The notes below the pieces were generated by a model. The model made no database searches and was not told the DNA's origin. It saw nothing but the letters and a program-made list of their open reading frames with translations. The position numbers and the translations under genes were made by a program. A stretch of DNA of 64,000 bases from Ahaetulla prasina (taxonomy: Eukaryota > Chordata > Lepidosauria > Squamata > Colubridae), in contig NC_080546.1 of assembly GCF_028640845.1 (NCBI RefSeq), forward strand, positions 82,002,257 to 82,066,256, written 5' to 3'. Positions 53,616 through 62,825 of the stretch are shown one piece after another (position 1 is the first letter of the stretch; each line of letters begins with the position of its first letter).

Positions 53616-53894
53616 GGCATAGGTTATTACATCATGGAGACTGGGAAAGCACCATTGATTGATTGAGGGATAGATTGATTTAGATGGCAACCCCTCTCAA
53701 ATACATATCTCTGGGACGCTAACAGAATTGAAAATGACAAAAAAAGCCCCCAACAACTCATACTCAGATGACATAAAAAATACAGCAGTCACGAAAAGTA
53801 TAATAACAATCAGCATTCGGTATAAACAAGAAATGGGCTCCTTTGCACATTTGGGCCTCCAGCTGAGATAGAGGACTGTTTTCTTATGTGCATT
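53616..53894. other. unassigned spacer
   Basis: Nothing recognised. Confidence 0.35.
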
Positions 53895-55035
53895 ATTGCA
53901 TATCTTCATCAATGACTTGGACGAGGGGATAGATGGGGAACTCATCAAATTTGCAGATGACACCAAGCTGGCAGGAATAGCCAACACTCCAGAAGATAGG
54001 CTCAAGATACAGAAAGATCTTGACAGACTTGAACATTGGGTGCTATCTAACAAAATGAAATTCAACAGTGAAAAAAGTAAGGTTCTACATTTAGGCAAAA
54101 AACAAAACAAAAAAAAACAAACAAACAAACAAAAAACAATCCAAAATGCACAGGTACCGTAAATGTGGTACCTTGCTCAATAGAAGTAACTGTGAGAAGG
54201 ATCTTGGAGTCCTAGTGGACAACCATTTAGATATGAGCCAGCAGTGTGCAGCAGCTGCCAAAAAAGCCAACACAATTCTGGGCTGCATAAACAGAGGGAT
54301 AAAATCAAGATCACGTGAAGTGTTAATACCACTTTATAATGCCTTGGTAAGGCCACACTTGGAATACTGCATTCAGTTTTGGTCGCCACGATGTAAAAAG
54401 GATGTTGAGACTCTAGAAAGAGTGCAGAGAAGAGCAACAAAGATGATTAGGGGACTGGAGGCTAAAACATATGAAGAATTGTTGCAGGAACTGGGTATGT
54501 CTAGTTTAATGAAAAGGAGGACTAGGGGAGACATGATAGCAGTCTTCCAATATCTTAGGGGTTGCCACAAAGAAGAGGGAGTCGGGCTGTTCTCCAAAGT
54601 ACCTGAGGGTAGAACAAGAAGCAATGGGTGGAAACTAATGAAGGAGAGAAGCAACTGAGAACTAAAGAGAAATTTCCTGGCGTGCATAAGAGCACCAACA
54701 TGCCTACAGTTCCTGTCCTAATGTTCCCTTTGATTGTATCCAATTTCATATAGTTATTTCATACTTATGATTATATGTATGTTTATATATCATATAGTTA
54801 TTTCATGCGTATGCTTATATATAATGTTGTGACAAATAAATAAAATAAAAATAAAAAAGCAATTAATAAGTGGAACAACTTGCCTCCAGAAGTTGTGAAT
54901 GCTCCAAAAACTGGAAATTTTTAATAAGATGTTGGATAACCATTTGTCTGAAGTGGTGTAAGGTTTCCTGCCTGGGCAGGGGGTTGGACTAGAAGACCTC
55001 CAAGGTCCCTTCCAACTCTGTTATTCTATTAGTCT
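53895..55035 (+). mobile_element. CR1 LINE 3' part, interrupted by a LINE B tail
   Basis: From [20 protein letters not shown] through the C-terminus to the 3' end GGGGGTTGGACTAGAAGACC and an ATTCT-like tail. The segment at 54,146-54,658 is open for 170 codons and ends with a stop at ERSN. A C/A-rich run (54,097-54,135) is expanded inside it. 54,678-54,867 is foreign. Confidence 0.92.
54678..54867 (+). mobile_element. LINE B 3' UTR insertion in CR1
   Basis: GCGTGCATAAGAGCACCAAC to ATAATGTTGTGACAAATAAA and an AATAAA-type tail. About 10 bp of CR1 appear missing at the site, so this insertion deleted target DNA. Confidence 0.85.
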
Positions 55036-55165
55036 ATTCTATTGTGGGATTTCTACAAAGAAAATAAACTAAGTAAACAGTCTGAAATTTATTATTTATT
55101 TTGTTGCAGTACATTGGCATCCTTGCTTATTCATATAATGGAATGCAGTTTTGAGCAGTTAGTGT

Positions 55166-55411
55166 AAATAGCAATAGCAATAGCACTTAGACTTATATAC
55201 CGCTTCATAGTGCTTTTACAGCCCTCTCTAAGCAGTTTACAGAGTCAGCATATTGCCCCCAACAATCCGGGTCCTCATTTTACCCACCTCAGAAGACTGG
55301 AAGACTGAGTCAACCTTGAGACGGTGAGATTTGAACTGCTGAGCTGCAACTAGCAGTCAGCTGAAGTAGCCTGCAGTACTGCACTCTAACCACTGCACCA
55401 CCTTGGCTCTA
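55166..55411 (-). mobile_element. tRNA-derived SINE
   Basis: Reversed: AATAGC hexamer tail, ATACCGCTTCATAGTGCTTT, CCCCCAACAATCCGGGTCCT, and tRNA head ending CCACTGCACCACCTTGGCTC. Confidence 0.87.
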
Positions 55412-55513
55412 TATCTTATTTCCTGATGGTTGTGTCAACTAAATTATTATTATTATTTTAATTTGGATTCTATATAATTATACAGCAATACTTTTTCTTG
55501 GACACTGTAAAAC

Positions 55514-55804
55514 AAGGATGTCAAACACAAGGCCTGGGGGCCGGATCTGGCCCCACAGAACTGCCCTAGAAATTGCAGTGTGGTCCTCCCGAGCTCCGTT
55601 TTTGCTGGCAGTGGGTTGCAGGAGGCCATCGCAGCCAAAAACGGAGCTCAGGAGTCCATTTTCACTGGCAGAGCGCTCGGACCACCATAGGCACCCCTGA
55701 CATGAGTGATGTTGACCTGGTCACTCCCACCCTGGCCATGCGCCCCTGAGTCCCCGAGGTCAAATACAACCCTGATGTAGCCCTCAATGAAATTGACACC
55801 CCTA
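55514..55804. mobile_element. hAT-type MITE (CAGGGGTGTCA family), decayed
   Basis: CAAGGATGTCAAACACAAGG to ATGAAATTGACACCCCTA. Same body text as 48,613 (GCAGGAGGCCATCGCAGC). Confidence 0.75.
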
Positions 55805-55811
55805 CTATATA

Positions 55812-56211
55812 CCGTGTTTTTTGAACCATAAGATGCACCAGTGTATAAAATGCACCAAGATTTCGAAGAGGTAAGCAAGAAGAAAAAGTTTTTGCCTTCC
55901 CTGGCCCCCAGGAGCACTCTGCAGGCCTCCCAAACCCACTGTGTGCCTTGTTTTTGCGAAATATAGACCCGTTTTTCACAAAAACAGGATCATTTTTGCC
56001 CTCCCCAGCCCACAGGAGCACTCTACAGGCCTCCCAAAGCCTCTGCACGCCCTGCTTTTGTGAAAAATGGGCCCGTTTTCTGCAAAAACGGGACACACTG
56101 GGGTGGGACTTTGGAAGGCCAAAAATGGCTGTATTCTGTGTATAAGATGCACAAACATTTCCACCCTCTTTTAGGGGGTGAAAAGTGCATCTTATACTCC
56201 ATAAAGTACAG
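55812..56211. mobile_element. TA-flanked MITE (ATAAGATGCAC ends)
   Basis: Inverted ends of about 27 bp share CATAAGATGCACC and its complement GTGCATCTTATAC. TA on each side (55,810 and 56,212). Internal text is duplicated (CAGGAGCACTCTGCAGGCCT twice). Superfamily not assigned. Confidence 0.75.
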
Positions 56212-56297
56212 TAACTATCAAGGCTGATTTCTGGGTTTTCTTAGTACTGTGTCTTAAAGAGCCTGAGGGCTGTTTTTTTAGCACTGAAATGCAGTGA

Positions 56298-56905
56298 ATG
56301 CCTCCACTCATAAGCCTCCACTCATATTTTACAAGAAGAGTTCTCCATTCCTCTGTAAACAACAAAATACCTTATCCCACTAGACTTGAAATCCTAGGCT
56401 TAGAAAACTTGGAACTCCGTCGCCTTCGACAAGACCTAAGTTTAACTCATAGAATCATCTATTGTAATGTCCTTCCTGTTAAAGACTACTTCAGCTTTAA
56501 TTGCAACAATACAAGAGCAACCAACAGATTTAAACTTAATGTCAACTGCTTTAATCTAGATTGCAGAAAATATGACTTCTGTAACAGAATCATCAGTGCT
56601 TGGAATACTTTACCTGACTCTGTGGTCTCTTCCCATAATCCTAAAAGCTTTAACCAAAAACTTTCTACTATTGACCTCACCCCATTCCTAAGAGGACTAT
56701 AAGGGGCGTGCATAAGCGCACAAACGTGCCTACCGTTCCTGTCCTATTGTTTTTCTTTTCTTCTTCCTATATATATATATGCTTATACCTCCTAATATTT
56801 ACTCATATATATGTTTATATACTATATAACCTTTCTGTATGATACTTACATATATTGTTGTGACAAAATAAATAAATAAATAAAAATAAATAAATAAATA
56901 AGCAT
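56298..56905 (+). mobile_element. LINE B 3' end with longest coding remnant
   Basis: Open codons 56,298-56,702 end the ORF2: LELRRLRQDLSLTHRIIYCN, then FCNRIISAWNTLPDSVVSS and DLTPFLRGL. The 3' UTR follows, ending ATATTGTTGTGACAAAATAA with an AAATA tail. C-terminal pattern fits the CR1/L2/Rex1 group, clade not resolved. 5'-truncated. Confidence 0.88.
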
Positions 56906-57606
56906 CTTCCATTGTTAGATTGAATGTGCCTGCAGGATAGAGGGAGTAATCTGAGATCCATATTGTCCTATCAATTTGTGTGCATGATTCTCTTGTTGAA
57001 GAGGGAGGAGCACCGTTTCCTCCATAGTCTTCGTGTTGTACGCAAGCAAGCTATTAATAAGCTAGAACCCGAAAGAAGATAAATCTGCATGATTGAATTA
57101 GGCAAGAAGATATATTCCTTCTTCAAGTATAACTGCCCCACTCGTTTGTTCAAAAGTTCAAGAGATAGGAAACAAATCTGCTTAGGTTTCACATCTCTCA
57201 TATTTGTGCATTCGTATTTCCTTCTTAAGCATCGGTGGAAACCATCAAAACAACCAACCAACCAACCAACCAACCAACCAACCAACCAACCGGGGTGTGC
57301 CAGATGTTAGTTCAGCGTCTAATACAGCTCTGCCTTCCAGATGTGCTAGAATTCAATTTCTCTCTTTGCCCTGGCTGCTGAACATTCAAGTTATTAGACT
57401 GTTGAGTCTCTACAATTCATCTTCGGCATTGGATGATATATTGGGATTTTAGGGAACCCTAAAGTAAGGGGAGTTTCAACATCTAATATTACTGGAGTTG
57501 ATAAAATTGTAATTGTATCGACTCCAATAGAGCAAGAGAGCAGACATACTACTAAAAGTAATAAATCTAGTATTGGTTGCTATAAAAGTGATTGTCAGGC
57601 ACAAAT
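56906..57606. other. unassigned spacer with AACC run
   Basis: 57,254-57,290 is an AACC tetramer run. No recognised coding or repeat-end signal otherwise. Confidence 0.5.
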
Positions 57607-57672
57607 GACAGAATAACAGAGTTGGAAGGGACCTTGGAGGTCTTCTAGTCCAACCCCTTGCTCAGGCGGGAA
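57607..57672 (-). mobile_element. CR1 3' end scrap
   Basis: CAGAGTTGGAAGGGACCTTG and TCTTCTAGTCCAACCCCTTG, about 66 bp only. Confidence 0.85.
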
Positions 57673-57782
57673 TATATAACCAGGTGCATTTGTTGAGTTC
57701 GAAGCACAGAAGAGTTTATTATTGCTACCTCTAGTACAAGAAGCTAGTCGATGATCGAAGCTAAACTGTCACTAGATAAAAG

Positions 57783-58234
57783 CAGGGGTGGAATGCTCCC
57801 GGTTTGGACCGGATCAGTTGATCCAGTAGCGATGGTGGCGGGTGGTTCAGAGAACCAGTAGCAAAAATCCCTGCCCCCCCCCCTTGCCTATGCCCACCCA
57901 ATGCCCGGTTGCCCGCTTCCCGCTTGCCACATCTTTTAAAAATGCTTTTAAAAGGTTAAAAGAAACAAAAACAAAAAGGCTCTGATGATCCCAGCTGAGC
58001 TGCCTGATTGTCAGAGCCTTTTTTTACTTTTAAAAGCATTTTTTTACAACCTTGTAAAAAAATGCTTTTAAAAGTAAAAAAAAAAAAAGATCGCGCACCA
58101 CAGCTGATCATCCCCCCTGCTCACTACTTACCCATGCGTGCACTGCATGATGCATGGTGCACATTGCTCATGCATGCACAGCACGCATGCCCAGCCAGCG
58201 AACCGGTAGTAAATTGGTTCAGATTTCACCACTG
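57783..58234. mobile_element. hAT-like MITE (GTGGAATGCTCCCGG family)
   Basis: Ends CAGGGGTGGAATGCTCCCGG and CAGATTTCACCACTG; flanks GATAAAAG and AATAAGAG match at 6 of 8. Internal AAAAATGCTTTTAAAA inverted blocks. Confidence 0.8.
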
Positions 58235-59064
58235 AATAAGAGTCAACAGAATTCACGGGGGAGCTGAACTTAAGATATTTTCTGACAATGTAATGACTCC
58301 AAACTGATAACATGCTTAACTCCACCTTCCAGCTGAGCCTGTTTTCCTCCTTCAGGGATAAAGCCAAAATTCATAAACTGATGAGCAGAGCGGCTACTGG
58401 TGTTCTTCCACATGTCAAATGTGAGTCGGACGCTCCGCTTCAAGAAATTTTGCAGAGGCAAAGAAGAGCGAGTTCTACATTTCCTGTGTTGTTGTACAAA
58501 GAGGGAGGTTTGAGTTCTTCGTAATTCCATCCTTGCCCTTTCATCTTTGTCCTTTCTTTGCCTCTTTTAGTTCCGGAACCGGCTCAGTTAGATGTTTTTT
58601 AAAAAGAATGCAATGTGGCTAACCTGCAATTTTCATTCAATGTAGTTGCTGATTTCCTTTTATTTGCTGAAGCATTTAGCAATTGCTCTTCAAAAGAATA
58701 TATTGGTAGTTCCTTGCCGTGACAGTTTTAGTCCAAAATATACAATACAAGGAGGAGGAGGAGGAAGGGGGAAGAAATGGTGGCGCAGCTGTCCAAATAA
58801 TATAAAGGGTAGTCATGTGTATTTCTTGAGTTCTTAAAGTCTTCCCCTCCTTAAACCTGAGTAATGACATACTCTACACTGTAATATACATAGTAGAGGC
58901 AGGATATGTAGAGCTCACTTCAGCCATCTAAGAGCTTTAATGCGTAGGTGAATCTAAGTTCTAGGCTTGCACTCTTGCTAATCCCTGTTTAATTCATTCC
59001 CACTTTGTCAGATCCAGAAAAAACATTTAAACTGAAATAAAAGGTGGAGATTGACCCAAAAGTG
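58235..59064. other. low-repeat segment, possible terminal exon inside
   Basis: One of the few stretches without recognisable repeats. 58,356-58,524 is preceded by GTTTTCCTCCTTCAG, a good splice-acceptor shape, and is open to TAA as DKAKIHKLMSRAATG...EGGLSSS. No family recognised; could be chance. Confidence 0.2.
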
Positions 59065-59067
59065 CTT

Positions 59068-59705
59068 TTTGAAGAGGCCACAGGATTTTCTTTGTTTTAA
59101 GACAGTGGTAGTCAACCTGGTCCCTACCGCCCACTAGTGGGCGTTCCAGCTTTCATGGTGGGCGGTAGGGGTTTTGTCCAATATGGAAGCACTTTCCTTT
59201 CTTTTAATTTAATTGACTTTTTAAAAAAATGTCATAGCATTATTTAAAAACATTTTCATTAGGTTTTCATAAAATTCCCCGTGACAATTTAAATTTCTGA
59301 AAATATACTATTTGTATCATCCGCACATAAGTTTAGTTCACGTTACGTAAGTGAAACTAAATGGCGCTATAGTGCGACCGCAAACAAAAGAGCTTCGTCC
59401 CAGAATAGCTCGCACATCTCCCCCCACACCAGCCGGCTGTAACAGACAAACATAGCTGGTAGCTGGTGACCCACCCAAACCCAATCCACGATGCGCGAGA
59501 GGCATGTGCAGAAGACGATACACGGCGCATTACTGTGGAACCGGTGGGCGGTTAGAAAATTTTACTACTAACAGAGATACAAAAGTGAGCAGTAGGTATA
59601 AAAAGGTTGATTACCCCTGCTTTAAGACATTTTACTTCTCATCTAAGAAGCATACTAGTTCTGACCGAATGCTGGGAAATGGAAGGATTTATATTCTTCG
59701 CAGTC
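59068..59705. mobile_element. Penelope-like terminal fragment (type 2) split by a hAT
   Basis: 59,068-59,102 (TTTGAAGAGGCCACAGGATT) and 59,620-59,705 (TTTACTTCTCATCTAAGAAG, GAATGCTGGGAAATGGAAGG) match the left arm at 36,560-36,690. The hammerhead-like motif is decayed. Confidence 0.68.
59103..59619. mobile_element. hAT non-autonomous element (GTAGTCAACC ends), 517 bp
   Basis: Inverted ends CAGTGGTAGTCAACCTGGTC and AAGGTTGATTACCCCTG; subterminal TACCGCCCAC and GTGGGCGGT repeats. Flanks TTTTAAGA and CTTTAAGA form an 8-bp duplication with one mismatch. Non-coding. Confidence 0.88.
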
Positions 59706-59731
59706 ATGGATGTCAGCAACCAGTGAGATGG

Positions 59732-60016
59732 TGTTATGTCCGAGGGCTCCAATAAAGTCCTCGCGGTTACGACCCGGCTAAGCCTTGACAACAGCCAGGC
59801 GGTTCCTCATTGGGTTAGACGCGCCAGGATAAAAGCGGGAGTTTCAGAGCCCTGTCATTGGAGGAACTCCTGAGGCAGCGAGTATTTAAGGGCTGTCAAA
59901 AGGAGTTCCGTTGTTACTGTTCCTAATGTTGTTGAGTTAGTTGTTATTGAATAAAGTTGAATTCACTTCAGCCTCTGTGTGGACCCAATCTGTACCCACC
60001 AACGACATATATAACA
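59732..60016 (+). repeat. 5' LTR of Gypsy element 2
   Basis: 285 bp, TGTTATGTCC...ATATATAACA. AATAAAG near 59,950; GAGTATTTAAGGG near 59,881 is the best TATA-like site. Confidence 0.85.
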
Positions 60017-60017
60017 C

Positions 60018-60035
60018 TGGCGACGAAGGTGTGGA
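60018..60035 (+). promoter_or_regulatory. primer-binding site of Gypsy element 2
   Basis: TGGCGACGAAGGTGTGG begins two bases after the LTR end (one intervening C), with the same first 14 bases as in element 1. Confidence 0.8.
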
Positions 60036-60048
60036 AGGTCCGCACCTC

Positions 60049-60927
60049 ATGATGGCAAGTACTAACTCATTCCTGCCGTTCGAGCCGGCGGCGGAGACCT
60101 GGGATTCGTTCTTGGCATGGTTTCACTGTTATATGCGGGCTCAGGACTTTGCTGACTTGCCTCCCCCGCGGAAGTGCGGCTATTTTTTAACTCTTTGTGG
60201 TCGCGATGTCTTTACGACAGCAAGAGTTTTGGCCGCTCCGGTGCCTGTGTTTGATTTGCCGTGGGACACACTATTGGAGAAGTTACGGAGCCACTATGCT
60301 CCTGCGCCCTCACGTATAGCCCGCCGGCATGCATTTAGACAGCGCCTCCAACGCCCGGGGGAATCGGTGAATGACTATATAACAGCCCTGCGCTCCGCCG
60401 CCCTCTACTGTGAATTTCCTCAACTCGATGACGTCCTCTTGGACCAGCTGGTGGCCGGATTTGCAGATTTGCGGCTGCAGCGTCGCTTACTAGCTCGCGC
60501 TGATGTTACCTTGGCGGGGGCGTTGGATGAGGCTCGGGCGGCTGAGATGGCTGACAAATCGGCAGCGGAGATTCAAAGGCTCCGCCTGCCTACCGCTCCG
60601 GCCGGCCCTGCCGTGGCGGTCCATCATGAGGATGTGAGCCCCTATGACGGGCAATCAGGGTTGCCGGGCGAAGACGAGGATGTGTGCCGTCTCCTGTCCG
60701 CCCCCCGGCGCAAGACACCGTCGAACGCACCTGCCCCGCCGTGCTGTGTAGGCTGCGGGGGTGGCCATGACAGAGCCGATTGTCGCTTCAAGAATGTCGT
60801 CTGCCGGCGCTGCGGGGGGCGTGGTCACCTAGCCCGGGTCTGCCGGGCAGCTTTACCACCCGCCGCCTTCCCAGGATTCAGCCCCTCGAAGGAAGTCGCC
60901 TGTTCGGGCTACCGGGCGCCGAGATGA
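60049..60927 (+). CDS. Gypsy 2 gag
   Basis: Start chosen at ATG 60,049 (or 60,052), after the PBS; the frame is open further upstream into the LTR but that part is not gag-like. Capsid region (SFLAWFHCYMRAQDFADLPP, then QRPGESVNDYITALRSAALY) followed by two zinc knuckles, CVGCGGGHDRADC and CRRCGGRGHLARVC. Stop at 60,927 shortly after the knuckles. Protease lies one frame forward (+1), unlike element 1 where gag and pol are fused; an indel near 60,880-60,895 or a programmed shift would explain it. Confidence 0.9.
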   Translation: MMASTNSFLPFEPAAETWDSFLAWFHCYMRAQDFADLPPPRKCGYFLTLCGRDVFTTARVLAAPVPVFDLPWDTLLEKLRSHYAPAPSRIARRHAFRQRLQRPGESVNDYITALRSAALYCEFPQLDDVLLDQLVAGFADLRLQRRLLARADVTLAGALDEARAAEMADKSAAEIQRLRLPTAPAGPAVAVHHEDVSPYDGQSGLPGEDEDVCRLLSAPRRKTPSNAPAPPCCVGCGGGHDRADCRFKNVVCRRCGGRGHLARVCRAALPPAAFPGFSPSKEVACSGYRAPR

Positions 60928-61270
60928 GTGCTTTGCAATCGGGCATGCCACGGCCGCCTCCCCTGGTAACAAGATTTACCTTACGATTCAATTGGAGGGA
61001 CAGCCCTGCAGAATGGAGCTGGACACGGGCTCATCTAAGACCCTAATTGCCTGGTCCACTCTGAAGCGCTGCTTGCCAAAGTTTCCTACGACCCGCCTAC
61101 GGCCATGCCCAGTCACCCTTAAAGACTACCAAGGGCGGACCATTCCTGTCAAGGGCTGCTGCAATGTTGCCGTTCGGCATGGGGAGTTCTCCGGCACCTT
61201 GCCTCTGATCGTCGTAAAAGGGGACCTGCCGACCCTGCTAGGGTTGGATTGGTTCAGGGTTTTTGGCCTT
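60885..61270 (+). CDS. Gypsy 2 protease, cut by LINE insertion
   Basis: Open frame with MELDTGSSKTLIAW (active site DTGS), then LPTLLGLDWFRVFGL. The coding sequence stops being Gypsy at 61,270, where the reversed LINE tail starts. Same residue layout as element 1 protease. Confidence 0.88.
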
Positions 61271-61542
61271 AATAGAATAGAATTTATTGGCCAAGTGTGA
61301 TTGGACACACAAGGAATTTGTCTTGGTGCATATGCTCTCAGTGTACATAAAAGAAAAGATACGTTCATCAAGGTACAACATTTACAACACAAATGATGGT
61401 CAGTATATCAATATAAATCATAAGGATTGCCAGCAACAAGTTATAGTCATACAGTCATAAGTGGAAAGAGATTGGTGATGGGAACTATGAAACGATTAAT
61501 AGTAGTGCAGATTCAGTAAATAGTCTGACAGTGTTGAGGGAA

Positions 61543-62139
61543 TTATTTGTTTAGCAGAGTGATGGCCTTCGGGAAAAAACTGTTCTTGTGTCTAGTTGTT
61601 CTGGTGTGCAGTGCTCTATAGCGTCGTTTTGAGGGTAGGAGTTGAAACAGTTTATGTCCAGGATGTGAGGGATCTGCAAATATTTTCACGGCTCTCTTCT
61701 TGATTCGTGCAGTATACAGGTCCTCAATGGAAGGCAAGTTGGTAGCAATTATTTTTTCTGCAGTTCTAATTATCCTCTGAAGTCTGTGTTTTTCTTGTTG
61801 GGTTGCAGAACCGAACCAGACAGTTATAGAGGTGCAAATGACAGACTCAATAATTCCTCTGTAGAACTGGATCAGCAGCTCCTTGGGCAGTTTGAGCTTA
61901 CTGAGTTGGCGCAGAAAGAACATTCTTTGTTGTCCTTTTTTAATGATGTTTTTGATGTTAGCTGTCCATTTGAGATCTTGCGATATGACAGAACCCAGAA
62001 ATTTGAAGGTTTCTACTGTTGATACTGTGTTGTCAAGTATTGTGAGAGGTGGAAGTATGGAAGGGTTTCTCCTAAAGTCTACCACCATTTCTACGGTTTT
62101 GAGTGTGTTCAGTTCCAGATTGTTTCGGTCGCACCACAA
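61543..62139 (-). CDS. Rex1/L3-type LINE ORF2: C-terminal part
   Basis: WCDRNNLELNTLKTVEMVVD, FKFLGSVISQDLKW, GQQRMFFLRQLSKL, YRGIIESVICTSITVWFGS and HKLFQLLPSKRRYRAL follow the Rex1-group order to the stop at 61,543. 198 codons without a break; only the junction to the RT is disrupted. Confidence 0.88.
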   Translation of the reverse strand: MWCDRNNLELNTLKTVEMVVDFRRNPSILPPLTILDNTVSTVETFKFLGSVISQDLKWTANIKNIIKKGQQRMFFLRQLSKLKLPKELLIQFYRGIIESVICTSITVWFGSATQQEKHRLQRIIRTAEKIIATNLPSIEDLYTARIKKRAVKIFADPSHPGHKLFQLLPSKRRYRALHTRTTRHKNSFFPKAITLLNK

Positions 62140-62145
62140 GGCTAG

Positions 62146-62769
62146 TCATTCGACCTCTTGTCTATATGCGGATTCGTCATTGTCTCGAATGAGACCAATC
62201 ACTGTTATGTCATCTGCGAACTTCAATAGCTTAAGAGATGTATCGTTGGAGATGCAGTCATTGGTATACAGAGAAAAGAGAAGTGGGGAGAGCACACAGC
62301 CTTGGGGCCCCCCTGTGCTAATTGTACAGGTATTTGATGTGATCTTGCTTAGCTTCACCTGCTGCTTCCTGTTTGTTAGGAAGCTTGTGATCCACTTACA
62401 AGTCTGTTCCGGTACCTGTAGCTGGTTTAGCTTAGTTAGAAGAATGTCTGGAATGATGGTATTGAATGCTGAACTAAAGTCTACAAAGAGGACCCTTGCA
62501 TAGGTCTTTGGAGACTCAAGATGTTGTAGGATGTAGTGCAGAGCCATATTAACAGCATCATCTGTTGATCTATTTGCTCGGTATGCAAATTGCAAGGGGT
62601 CTAAAAGCGGATTCGTGATGGTTTTCAGGTAGGAAAGCACTAGCCTTTCAAAGGTTTTCATGACTACAGATGTTAGAGCAACTGGTCTGTAGTCATTCAG
62701 TTCCTTGATGGTGGGCTTCTTCGGCACCATCGGTTCTGGGGGTCCACTGTGTGGGGCCGAATTCACCAT
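62146..62769 (-). CDS. Rex1/L3-type LINE ORF2: reverse transcriptase
   Basis: Minus strand, from the truncated 5' end: ELNDYRPVALTSVVMKTFER, DPLQFAYRANRSTDDAVNMA, VLFVDFSSAFNTI, GGPQGCVLSPLLFSLYTND and LLKFADDITVIGLI (catalytic ADD). A stop at 62,146 separates it from the next segment, which continues in the other minus frame. No start codon of its own. Confidence 0.9.
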   Translation of the reverse strand: MVNSAPHSGPPEPMVPKKPTIKELNDYRPVALTSVVMKTFERLVLSYLKTITNPLLDPLQFAYRANRSTDDAVNMALHYILQHLESPKTYARVLFVDFSSAFNTIIPDILLTKLNQLQVPEQTCKWITSFLTNRKQQVKLSKITSNTCTISTGGPQGCVLSPLLFSLYTNDCISNDTSLKLLKFADDITVIGLIRDNDESAYRQEVE

Positions 62770-62825
62770 TCGAATTCACCATTCGAATTCACCATTCGGT
62801 TCTGGGGGTCCACTGTGTGGGGCCA

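Larger units (their letters stand above)
61271..62825 (-). mobile_element. Rex1/L3-type LINE inserted antisense in Gypsy 2
   Basis: Left end AATAGAATAG is the reversed ATTCT tail, followed by the reversed 3' UTR shared with 28,400 and 42,963. ORF2 fragments cover RT to C-terminus. 5'-truncated at a complex junction with local repeats (62,732-62,824). This is the longest copy of the family in the window and the source of its identification. Confidence 0.9.
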
